A stretch of 64,000 nt of DNA, taken from NCBI GenBank assembly GCA_024195265.1, contig JAJLRJ010000004.1:46091337-46155336 (forward strand), given 5' to 3'. Below are positions 55,101 through 64,000 of this stretch, in pieces (positions within the stretch are counted from its first letter, which is position 1; each line of letters begins with the position of its first letter). The position numbers and the translations under genes are program-made. Under the pieces are notes generated by a model. That model was not told where the DNA came from. It ran no database searches and worked only from the letters and a program-made list of their open reading frames with translations. The DNA comes from Dendrophyllia cribrosa (lineage: Eukaryota; Cnidaria; Anthozoa; Scleractinia; Dendrophylliidae).

Positions 55101-58100
55101 TCAGTTTTTTACCAGTAACACTGTAGAAACACAATTCACACAAATATATTAATTAGTATTACTGTCTTCTGGAATGTACAGGCAAGGAAACTAGTGTTGT
55201 TTGTTGAAGAACCCAGAACTTTTGAGTGATCATTAAAAAAGTATGGGGTTTAACTCTCAGGAATCTGTTTGTAATTAAACTGTTCAGAAACTGTGCGAAG
55301 TAAAGAAATCTTTGTATATTAAGCAGGTGTCAGCAAAACACAGTTCCAATGCATTTCTAGAAAATCTACATCACCTGTCGGGAGTAAACTTCCAGGCACT
55401 GAGGTCATTCTGCGCTTGTTCCAGTTTCTCCTTTTCAGAGTCCAAGTCTGTTTTCATTCGTTGAAACAACAAATTAACCGCAGGATCCAGCAATGTTGAC
55501 CGCAGCTGTATCGAAGATGGATTTTGAGCTTGTTTTAAATCGTGGATTTGAGTCTGTCGACAACAAAGAACAAAATGTTTGCCTTTCCACTGCAACTGCC
55601 ACATTCTACCATGCTGCTGGTGTGCAAGCATGCATGCAGTATCCACTTAAATAAATGATATAAATTTGTTACAACAGCTGTATCACTTTTCTTCCTGAGT
55701 AAGCTTAAAATCCCATTAATTCGATACATACATGTACACTATACACTACTCTGGCATACACAAGAAATTCAGGCAATACTACATGTATGTACTTATTGAC
55801 TGAGTGGGAGGGTGGTATGGCTTTTTCCAGCCCTGCTCACACTAATGGGTACGGCCCTCATAAGGGTATTTTGTAAAAAGTTTTGAAAAAAAGGGGGGCC
55901 GTACGGGTCATCTGATAATAGAATTTTGTAACCACAGCATCTTTGAGTGTTGCACAAATAGACCACACATGGGACTAGAAAGAAGCCCCTGTCTTTTCTA
56001 GTTTAAATATTAATGCCAAATTAAAATGCTCTCAGATACCTTTGCTATCTCTCTTTTTCTCTTTTCGTGCCATGGTAATAAGACACAAAAGATGGAAGAT
56101 AAACAATGGTTCAATGTAGATTATCTTTAGCTGCACTTCAAATTACACAAACAAGCATTTATAGTGACATATTGATGCCTTTGCAAACTGATGCATGTAC
56201 ATAGCTGTACATCATTAAAATTATAGCTTAGTACTATTTGTACCTTTAAATGCAAGAAATGATTTAAGAGACAATAATTCAGTTCCAAAGATACATATAT
56301 CTGCCTATCATCACAAGAATAAGCAAGTCTTCATGAATGTCCAAGGACAGTTCTATACTGCTCTCTAGTGGCTACAGATAGGGACATGACAATTGTCTGT
56401 CACCACGGAAGACTGTGTCCCTTCCGGACACCACTTGTTCTGAGAAAGACACTAGACTGTGCACAAAAGCAGTGTCTCTGTTCATTGCACCTCTATTAAC
56501 AAAGCACTGATGTGGTTGTGCACTCTACTATGAATGAAGCCTGGTTTTCTGTTCTCCTCACCAGAAGGTCTTGCATTTCCTGTTCTTTGGTCGCAAGCCT
56601 CATCACCAACACATTCTCACGTCTTGTGGATTCTTGCTGTTGCTGTTTCAACTTCTCTCCAGTCTCCATGAGCCCTGCAAGCTCTTCTTTAAGAGAAACA
56701 GAAACATATATTAGTGCAAGTGTCATCTGCTTGATAGAAGTTCAAGTTGTTAGTTGCACAATCGTATCTACTTTTAAATTCTCTAATTCATTTGTACCAT
56801 AGAATTCAAAATGTAACATTTTGCCAAAGGCAGCACAGTCAAACCGTGTGGCTCCCTCTGATTGTTGTCGTGTCAATCCTTTAGGACAGTACTGTATCAC
56901 CTCCCAAGATTAATTATAATTCAGTGGAATGTCTCCAAGTATAGCATACCGTAACTCAACAAGTAATAAAAGTTGAAAATATTCAGTTTCCTTCCTTGTT
57001 AATGTTCTGCTGCTTAAACAGGAAATCGAAAAGAGTAGTTCCCAGCAGAAATTTCAGTCATCTCGAACCGCAAAAAAAATTGTTCCCGCAAAACACAAAA
57101 AATGCCAATCCACAAAATAAAACTCCCCCAAAACTATCTGTTAGAGAATTTACTGTAACAGTAAATATAGGAATTGCATCATATTGGAAAAACTGTCTGA
57201 AAACATAGAAGATAGAGTTTAAAGGGAGGGTTTCACGGTACGGCGCATGTGCAAGCTATAACGTAACCAATTTAAATTCATTGTTTAGACCAATCAGAAG
57301 CGAGTACATAACTCTGGCGGGAAATTTGCCTGTGAAAATGTCACTGATTGAATGGATGATTATACATACCAATATACGCCATGAAAGTCACCAGAGCGTA
57401 GAATAAATCCTTCGGGTCAAAGGTTTTATTCAGTGTTGACTTTGTCGGTGTAATCCGTCGACATTTCCTGTGAATTTTGGTCATCCTTCATTTTGTTTGG
57501 ACTAATTATAGTATGTGATTATTGAAGTAAATGTGAGTGGTTTTTTAACCGATAAAATTGGTAAGCAAGCGAACAAAGCATTTAGATCTGTGCACATGCG
57601 CCGAACCGTGAAACCATCCCTTTAATCCCCAAAAGCTGAAAACTTGATTGTTCTGACCACTAACATCATTGGCCAACTGTTGTTCTGACCACTAACATCA
57701 TTGGCCAACTGCAAAGCACCAAATATGTACATAGCTCAGCAGTCGTGGGACATGGCGGCCATAATCTGTGACTGTTTTCCTTTCTCTGTTACATTACTGT
57801 TGTGAATGTTTTTTTCAGTACTTGTCTATCAAAAATAATATTATTTTATTGTCATTGTAACATTATTATTTGTTGATTTTTGTACATTACTGACACCACC
57901 CAGTGACCGCTGGCAGACCCATTGCCAGGTGAGTGTTTACCGTAGCTCATATTATGCTATATTCAAAACAACAACTTACTATTTGTTTGCTCTCCATTTT
58001 GCTTTTTCTCCAGGTGATCAACATAGTCATTCAACTGTTTTATCCTAATGAGAAAAACAACAAACAACAAAGCAGTTGGATTTCAAGTTCTCTACTTGTA

Positions 58101-59949
58101 ATGTGCACACAGTTTTCTTGCCACACAGACATGTAACAACCAAAAGTCTCTTCTAGTCTCTAACAGCTGGTGATTTTCACCAATCATTGCTGTGACAAGC
58201 ATATAAAAGCTAGGAATGAAGAAAAGTGGGATTTGACAACATTTCCAAAGCTTGAGGAATTTGTTTTTATCATAATCCAAATACACAAGGGTTTCTGGGC
58301 TCACCTGCTTCGCTAGCTATGGCTAACAGTATATCCTTAATAGTGTTCCATTGATTAATGAATAGAATTACATGTAATTTTTACTGATAAAAACGTTTTT
58401 AACCCTTGACTAAGCACATGCGTAATGAACAGGTTATCGGTAATGGTGGCTAATTCACTCACTCATTCGCTCCTTCCATCAGCTGTAAACTTAGTGATGT
58501 AATGTTTTGTTATGAATTCGTTTCGTAACAAGAATAACATGAATCTAGAGATAACAATAACTAATTTGTTGTACATGAATATAAACGACGATAAGCTTAA
58601 AGATGTTTTGCATTTGGAGTCTTAAACGCAACATTAAAATCAATCTAAAAGAATTTTTTAACTGAGACACGCCTTTTGATGCGTATCTACCTTGAAATAA
58701 TAAAATTTAGCCTTTACTAAGCATGTGTTCCTCGGTGGTTGAGTGGTTTAGTGTCTGGATTCACAATCGAAAGGCCCTGGGTTCAATTCACGCTCAAAAC
58801 ATTTTTTTTTCTTGGGACTGGACATTAGGAAAGTGATTTACCTTTTTTTTGCATTTGCCAAAAATCCTTACGTTTTATTTTAAAAAAATATCGAACAGCG
58901 TCAGTGTGAAAACATATCTTACTGCAATATTGTGTTACGTGTTAGCATTTCTTATTCACAGGTTGGCTCTTAGCAGCCTTTGATTAAAATTAGCATTTGT
59001 CCATTTTCGGGTTGTTCTGTGAAGATCAAGATACCTGTATACTGACATTTAACAGCGGGATTTTCCCTCAACGTTTAAACAAATCAACGGTCTAGACATT
59101 TTTCTCTGCAAAAATTTGTGACAGTCAGGTGTTTCGACAAAGACTAATCCTACCCAATTATAACTTTTCAAACATATTCGAACATCTCGCAGATGTTCTT
59201 TTTTTGTTAAATAGTGAATGGTGTGTATTTGATGAATAGTGTTAAGCTTACATATAACTAAGTTTTACAGCTGATAAAAACGTTTTTAAAATTAGCATTT
59301 GTCCATTTTGGGGGTGTTCTGTGAAGGTTAAGATACCCGTATACTGACATTTAACAGCAGGATTTTACCTCAAAGTTTAACAAATTCGACGGCTTAGAGG
59401 TTTTTCTCTGCAATATGTGACAAAGTCAAGTGTCTTGACAACGACCAATCCGAGCCAATTATAACTTTTCAAACACATACGAACATTTCAGATGTTCTTT
59501 TTTGTTAAATTGCTAAATCAAAGATGATCATTAGCTCCTAATATCCGTTAATTACAGGATTTTTCAAACACTAGCATGGATAAGTTTCTTGTAGCTGCAA
59601 ATTCAGCTGTCACGCATAAAACATTCACCTTTCTAATATGTCTTCCTTCGACAAGTCTTTGAGATCCTGTGATTCTAGTCGCACCTGAAAAGAATTTATT
59701 TACTTGAGAACGTTTATAAATGGTTCACTTTCAAGTCAGTTTACCAACATCTTTACTGATTCTTGGAAGAAAGAAACACAAGGCATATAATATAGGCGTG
59801 CTTACTCGTTTCAGTGCAGGTTCGCTTGTGTCGACTTCTTCTTCGCTTTTTCTCTTGTTTGCTGCAACAAATGCACATTTAACTTAGTTCAAAGTATAGA
59901 GGAAGGTTTAAGCGTAAATTTGATAGTTACCGTCTTCATTTTCCGCCAT
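52161..59949 (-). CDS. WTAP: WTAP, m6A methyltransferase complex scaffold, complete, 8 exons, 430 aa
   Basis: Minus-strand exons: 59931-59949, 59806-59861, 59629-59684, 57980-58044, 56562-56686, 55375-55553, 54966-55120, 52161-52798; all joins keep phase and total 1293 nt. WTAP (fly Fl(2)d) is the nuclear coiled-coil partner that anchors METTL3-METTL14 with VIRMA and affects splicing. Family blocks in order: KLKQQQQES (about residue 76), VMRLATKEQEMQ, AQLRST-like IQLRSTLLDPA, EKLEQAQN then LSAWKFTPD (ending 166), TGKKLMAKCRMLIQENQEL (169-188), LSQGRVAQLEAELALQKKYS and FVIQLDEEVEGMQSTI (in exon 8). An acidic-basic KRK stretch in exon 2 fits the N-terminal nuclear signal. The last about 170 residues are disordered, rich in Glu, Ser and Pro, and unlike the vertebrate tail. 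Human WTAP has 396 residues. The acceptor of exon 5 could shift by a few bases. The gene is head-to-head with the RWD gene at 60422. Confidence 0.95.
53265..53640 (+). repeat. Dispersed repeat shared with the right end of the window
   Basis: About 350 bp matching 63377-63712 in the same orientation, including GATCTCATTGGCCTAGACTC, CAAGGTGCATTTTGT, GAGGAACTTCATCAAA, and AAACATTTCCTAAAATTTAT. This copy has an extra about 20 bp (ATGGAATGTCAACATTTTTC). Confidence 0.88.
53916..54912. mobile_element. TTAA-flanked piggyBac-like non-autonomous element, 997 bp
   Basis: Ends CCCATTGACACCTGAGG and the complement TTCAGGTGTCAATGGG, with TTAA directly outside both (53912-53915 and 54913-54916). CCC termini and a TTAA duplication are the piggyBac signature. 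No transposase frame. Confidence 0.88.
57223..57621. mobile_element. TTAA-flanked TIR element in WTAP intron 4
   Basis: Ends AGGGAGGGTTTCACGGTACG and the imperfect complement AACCGTGAAACCATCCCT, with GCGCATGTGCA/TGCACATGCGC inside, flanked by TTAA (57219-57222 and 57622-57625). Confidence 0.85.
57648..57711 (+). repeat. Exact 32-bp tandem duplication
   Basis: TTGTTCTGACCACTAACATC followed by ATTGGCCAACTG occurs twice in direct succession without a mismatch, just outside the preceding element. Confidence 0.95.
58736..58808 (+). repeat. tRNA-like sequence with pol III A and B boxes (SINE head or tRNA relic)
   Basis: TGGTTGAGTGGTTTAG fits an A box and GGGTTCAATTC (about 58779-58789) a B box at tRNA spacing, followed by a T run that could terminate pol III. 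The anticodon and acceptor stems do not pair properly, so it is not called a tRNA gene. It lies in WTAP intron 3. Confidence 0.5.
58984..59516 (+). repeat. Two direct copies of about 230 bp in WTAP intron 3
   Basis: Copies 58984-59213 and 59285-59516 both run from TAAAATTAGCATTTGTCCAT through GTATACTGACATTTAACAGC to CAATTATAACTTTTCAAACA and GATGTTCTTTTTTGTTAAAT, with about 10-15 per cent difference by eye. The spacer carries GCTGATAAAAACGTTTTTAA, also present at 58385-58402 upstream. Confidence 0.88.
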
Positions 59950-60421
59950 ACTAAACATAAAATTTCAGCTCCTTTATCGTTGAAATTCGCCTGTCATGAC
60001 AAAATCGCCATATGCAACTGAATTCCTTCCAGCAAGGCAAGACGGGACAAGGCCAACAAATAACTCAGGGAGTGGGAGAGGAAGGAGGGTTCGCTTGCGT
60101 CGTTTTTCACCTGGAAAGAAGTGAAATAAAAGCCACTAAAGCTTAAAGAGTCATTTTTGATAAATTTTTGTTCTATATTAAAGTGTGAATTGTTGGAAAC
60201 TTTATCAAAACCATGGATATCAAAATAATTCTACCAAGCTACTACCCCAAGAAATATATCGTGGTAACATTAAAACGAGGCTACCACATGTCTCAGAAAA
60301 TCAATATGGCGGACAATTTTCAATAGAATAGAATGTTTTACTACAATCCAAAAATTTGATATGGTTTGAAAACTGTTCACTATATTTCAAGAATATAAAT
60401 TCAATATTTTATTTCAATGTC
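59950..60421. promoter_or_regulatory. Putative bidirectional promoter between WTAP and the RWDD1-like gene
   Basis: Only 472 bp separate the divergent start codons of two housekeeping-type genes. No clear TATA box stands at a typical distance from either start. No other frame lies here. Shared regulation is inferred from the arrangement. Confidence 0.55.
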
Positions 60422-63032
60422 ATGGCAGACCACAAGGAAGAACAGGAGCTTGAATTAGAAGCCCTGACTTCTATTTATCCAGATGAATTTTGCCGTAAGT
60501 ATGCTATAAGCTTAAGCTTATATTTTATCACCACCCCTCTCGTTATTCTTATAGCTTCTTTTAGAAACAGTTATACTTATATCAAGAATAATGGTGGGGA
60601 CAGAAAAGCTATTTAAATACCCCGGGGTATAGCAAAAAAAAAAGAAGTAAAATTCTTCGAATCTAGACTCATCCAGAATACCCGGCCCACTACAGTAAAT
60701 CCTTAAAGTGCCACTAACCCCCAATGTTTTTCGCCAAACGAAATCTCCTAATTGTCCTGATTACCTGTGCGAAAATATTTTTACCATAGCATTTTTCTTT
60801 GATTTTTATAGTTTTTTAAAATTTCAAATTTTGGCGTTTGTTTCGGCCAGTACCGAGAAATGTGATTGGGTCCGAGTTTTGCTTGGACGTCTTGTGACGT
60901 CATCGAAGGAGATTGATTTTCGTGATGCGAAGAGCAAAGGAACTGTGGGCAAACACAAAAAAGACATCTAAGTGCACAAAATCCTTTTTTTGGCTTTTGA
61001 GTACCATTCGCGTTAAAATGCCTTCTCCTTTGTCACTTCGCCATGATATGCTTATGAGAACACGGCAAATGGTCTCCTTCGATGACGTCACAGCAAAGTT
61101 CGTACCCAGCTCCCACAAATGCTCGGTAATGGGGCAGAAGCACCTAACTTCAAACAGCTGTAGAAACGTAGGGATTTTATCAATTATCGCACAAGTAATT
61201 AGGACAAACAGGAGATTTTATTTAGCGAAAGAAAAAAATTGGGGTTAGTTGCACTTTAAGAGAACTGCTCCCGCAGTCCCACAGTCGTGTTCTAATGCTG
61301 CTCCTGCAGTCCCGTAGTTGTCAAAATGATAACAACCCCGTACATGTAAGCTTATATTCCTCGTTCTAAATGCTTGTTGCGCAAAAGGTGGCACATTCAT
61401 TGGCTATGGGACTGCAGGACTGCGGGAGCACTTATTTTACTAACACTTCAGGTGATTCCATTGAAAAAGAAGGAATTTTTACGATTTTCTAAAACTTGGT
61501 CCAGATGGTAATTATGTTATGAGCATCACAAAAATGAAATAAAAAATAAGGGGTCACCGTGCTCGTTTTTGCACAACATGGATGGCCATTATAGTAACTA
61601 TACGACCCGCGAGGTTTCATTACTGAACCCTAGTAATCTGAAAGGGGACTATAATTTCTAAAAAAAAATCATTGCTTGGATTAAAATAATAGAGCAGTTC
61701 AACAAAATTGACTTTGATCTTACATTATAAACTATTTTAGTTGACCAGGAATTAAGATTATGAAAGAAATTAAAGAATTCGCGGCGTGCGCGCATACCCA
61801 ACACTACCTGAAGACGTGTTCTTTACAGCATTCAAATACAAATATTTCAAAGCAGAATTTTTAACTTTTCTTTAAATCGCGATATATTGTAGTCAACCGT
61901 GTGTCATTTAAATTTCTGCATTAAAAATTGGGGGTCACCGTGCTCGTTGTCAAGCTACTGTATTGTTCCCGACCAGCGTGAAATCCTCTTTGTAATTGAA
62001 TCCTTTAAGGAAACCCTCTTGCTTCGGAGTGCGCGCACGTTCGTGCACGCGTAAATGACGCAATTTATTATGCGCAGTAGTGATGCGCAATGCAAAACTA
62101 GGGAATCACCTTAACTATTCATCGACTACAGGACTGCAGGAGCACTTGTTTAACTAGACTTAACTATCCAACATAGTTTGGTGACTGCGGGACCGCGGGA
62201 GCAGTACAATTTAGTGCAGTTCGAAATTGGCTGGGTATTAAGTTTATAGTTGAAGGCAAACTAAGTCAACAGAGAAGTATTTTCCCTCGGTTTTCCTCTA
62301 GTGACCAGTTAGAGCAAGTTCACAACCAATTTATCAAGCCTCGTTAGAAATAGAGCAAGGATTCTTTGAGGTCAAATGCCCTGGGGTACACTAGTACTGA
62401 GGGTAGGGTAATGCTGGTCTCTTTTTCTCTTCTACTCTCTTTCTTTCCCCTTTGTTTCTTTAATTTGTACAATTTTCAGGCTAATTGGAGTTAAAAACCC
62501 TTGTCTGAGCGTAGTTGTAGTGAAATTTTTTTAATGTTCATCAACCATATTGTCAAAAAATCAGGTAGATATGTATCTAGCTTAAGGAAGATCAGAGTAC
62601 AGTGTAAGCCTTTTCTGGCATGATGGTGCAGTGGTAAGTGTGGAAAGCGAGTGATTCAAACCCTGCTCTTAGACAACAATCTTTAATGCTCCACATTGTC
62701 TCTCTCCATACATACATGTAACGCTGGGAGTGACCCTGCAATGGGCTAGCATCCCATTCAGGGGGTGTGGAGGGGGGGAGTAACAGTACTCCTAGTTGCT
62801 TCATGCTATAGAAACTGAGTCTACAGAAACTGAGTTTCCAGCCAATTATGGGCACTTTGTCTTGTATGCAGCTTTACCTTTGCCTTGAGCCAGGTCACTC
62901 CAAAAGAATTGTTATTACGGTAACCACTGATTATGTTCTTATTTTGTTCTTTAGTGATTGAAAATGATCCATGTTGTTTTCAAGTGTCGATTGCTTGTGA
63001 ACCAGAGAAACCTGAAGATGAAGACTGCAGAG
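60422..63032 (+). CDS. RWD-domain protein, RWDD1-like, first two exons (3' part outside window)
   Basis: Exons 60422-60494 (phase 1 at TGCC|GTAAGT) and 62955-63032 (TTCTTTAG acceptor, AGAG|GTAATT donor). They encode MADHKEEQELELEALTSIYP then DEFCL, and IENDPCCFQVSIACEPEKP then EDEDCR. The EEQ..ELEAL.SIYPDEF opening followed by a strand FQVSIA is the start of an RWD fold; RWDD1 (yeast Gir2, partner of DRG GTPases on ribosomes) is the closest family by memory. GCN2 and other RWD proteins share this motif, so the symbol is left open. The first intron (2.46 kb) holds two TIR elements and a SINE. The YPxxxP part of the domain should lie in an exon beyond the right edge. Confidence 0.75.
60707..61255. 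mobile_element. TTAA-flanked TIR element in RWDD1-like intron 1
   Basis: Ends AGTGCCACTAACCCCCAATG and ATTGGGGTTAGTTGCACT, TTAA at 60703-60706 and 61256-61259. Subterminal TTTCGCCAAACGAAATCTCC and GGAGATTTTATTTAGCGAAA extend the inverted pairing. Frames of 70-111 codons inside are spurious. Confidence 0.85.
61264..62205. mobile_element. Element with CTGCTCCCGCAGTCCC modules
   Basis: Outer ends ACTGCTCCCGCAGTCCCACA and the diverged complement near 62185-62205. Further modules occur at 61302-61317 (CTCCTGCAGTCCCG), 61405-61432 and 62124-62150 in the opposite sense. A GGGGTCACCGTGCTCGTT block also occurs twice (61551 and 61931). It directly follows the previous element. Confidence 0.65.
62617..62900 (+). 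mobile_element. tRNA-derived SINE, copy 3 (plus)
   Basis: The head GCATGATGGTGCAGTGGTAA resembles an A box and GTGATTCAAACCC a B box. The body CTCCACATTGTCTCTCTCCA and the tail ACTCCTAGTTGCTTCATGCT match the copies at 21425-22012 and 23640-24075. It ends about 55 bp before exon 2 of the RWDD1-like gene. Confidence 0.82.
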
Positions 63033-63376
63033 GTAATTTATACATGTTTTTTTTTTTCATTTATTCTTAAAACTATGAGACATTTATTTTGGTTTTGGAA
63101 GTTTGTTACTTCCAGGGGGATCATTATACCTCTGCATGGGTACGTCTTCCAATTACCCTAATGCTTTAAAGTTTATTTTTGCAGGGTTTAAAACTCTTCA
63201 AAGTGGCCCAAAATTGGCCAAAATTTGCGGGTAAACTTTCCGTGACATGATATTCCATGAATTAAGTACAACGAAAAATAAGTCATCAAAACTGAACTCA
63301 AAGAAGAGGGAGTTTTTAAAGCCATCAATAATGAAATTTCTCCTGGCATCCTTTATTTGGCACTCAACTGTTTGTT

Positions 63377-63712
63377 TAAGTAATGATCCGCATAAGAAGG
63401 AAAGCGCTGAAACGCAATGCACTGTTACAACTAGTGATCTCATTGGCCTAGACTCAAAAACTGCTAAAAAGTTAAGGTTCAAGGTGCATTTTGTCTAATG
63501 TTTTTAAGGTTTCAAGTAATTTGAGACCCAATCGCACAACATGGAATTTTTAAAAGATTTTGTATTTGGGGAACTTCATCAAATAAGCAAAATTATTAGC
63601 TTTAGCTATTGTTTTCTGCTATTCTGATTGGTTAAGCACGAACATTTCCTAAAATTTATTTGACGCAAATGGATGTTCTTTATTTTTATACTGAAATATA
63701 ACTAAGGTATGA
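63377..63712 (+). repeat. Second copy of the 53265-53640 repeat
   Basis: Same block order as the first copy from GTAATGATCCGCATAAGAAG to ATGTTCTTTATTTTTATACT, shorter by the extra segment. It lies 3' of RWDD1-like exon 2. Confidence 0.88.
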
Positions 63713-63759
63713 GGGTACCCAATTCTTATCAGACAGAAATAGCATAAGACATCTTTTTT

Positions 63760-63807
63760 TTTAGGGGGGAGGGGGGGGGGGGGGGGGGGGTGGGGGGGGG
63801 GGGGGAG
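63760..63807 (+). repeat. Poly-T followed by a long G run
   Basis: About 10 T, then more than 35 G with single A or T interruptions, ending near 63806. It can form a G-quadruplex and is a likely spot for sequencing or assembly error. Confidence 0.9.
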
Positions 63808-64000
63808 TGCAGGCCTCATAGACCAGAATATTATGTAGTTAATGTACATGTACACGTTATCATATGTTTAGCAACACCATAGCTTACTTTGTTTTCTGTA
63901 CCAACACAACAATTCCTTTCTCTGTTTTTCTTTCAAAAATAAAATATATTGATTCATTAAATCTGTTACAAATATGTGACTGTTGCACAGAGATTGACAT

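Noticed and set aside
58736..58808. Functional tRNA gene
   Set aside because: A and B boxes are present, but anticodon and acceptor stems do not pair.
63194..63230. Possible third exon of the RWDD1-like gene (TTTTTGCAG acceptor, GTAAAC donor)
   Set aside because: The phase fits, but the translation (FKTLQSGPKLAKICG) does not look like the next RWD strand with its YPxxxP turn; the true exon is probably beyond the window.

Overview
This window looks like nuclear DNA of an animal, most likely an anthozoan cnidarian (stony coral or anemone). The genes have short exons with GT-AG introns, their proteins align well with vertebrate families, and the AT-rich noncoding DNA is full of short inverted-repeat transposons, tRNA-derived SINEs and Penelope-type fragments with hammerhead ribozymes. 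The organism call is inference from gene and repeat style; nothing in the window names the species. No long autonomous transposase or reverse transcriptase gene was seen.

Layout. At the left (1667-6584, minus) lie the first two coding exons of a lebercilin (LCA5)-type ciliary coiled-coil protein; its 3' part runs off the window. Next (9313-11214, minus) is a long exon for an unrecognised, very acidic protein with a poly-Asp tract. From 11.2 to 19.05 kb I see repeats and no gene. From 26981 down to 19055 (minus) I could assemble a complete 13-exon gene for a 449-residue protein with an N-myristoylation-type start and three successive cyclic-nucleotide-binding (CNB) folds and no catalytic or channel domain. 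At 31407-31823 (plus) is a small, very basic unknown ORF that converges on the next gene.

From 48027 down to 32128 (minus) a 21-exon gene encodes a complete 575-residue NADPH oxidase of the NOX4 type, with all four haem histidines and the FAD and NADPH motifs. From 59949 down to 52161 (minus) an 8-exon gene encodes WTAP, the scaffold of the m6A RNA methyltransferase complex (430 residues). It is divergent from an RWDD1-like RWD-domain gene starting at 60422 (plus), of which two exons are in the window; the 472 bp between the two start codons probably hold a shared promoter.

The genes form no obvious pathway: cilium (lebercilin), cyclic-nucleotide signalling (triple CNB), redox signalling (NOX4), RNA methylation (WTAP) and an RWD adaptor. 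Their order looks like ordinary metazoan gene neighbourhood. What stands out is the mobile DNA in the introns: nested insertions with readable target duplications (TTA, TTAA, TA), several TTAA-flanked families, a dispersed family carrying 1 to 4 copies of an internal unit of about 88 bp, and at least four hammerhead ribozyme motifs with a self-complementary 4-nt stem III.

Exon joins were worked out by hand from splice consensus, reading phase and family similarity; every join in the four main models keeps phase. No transcript data were available.
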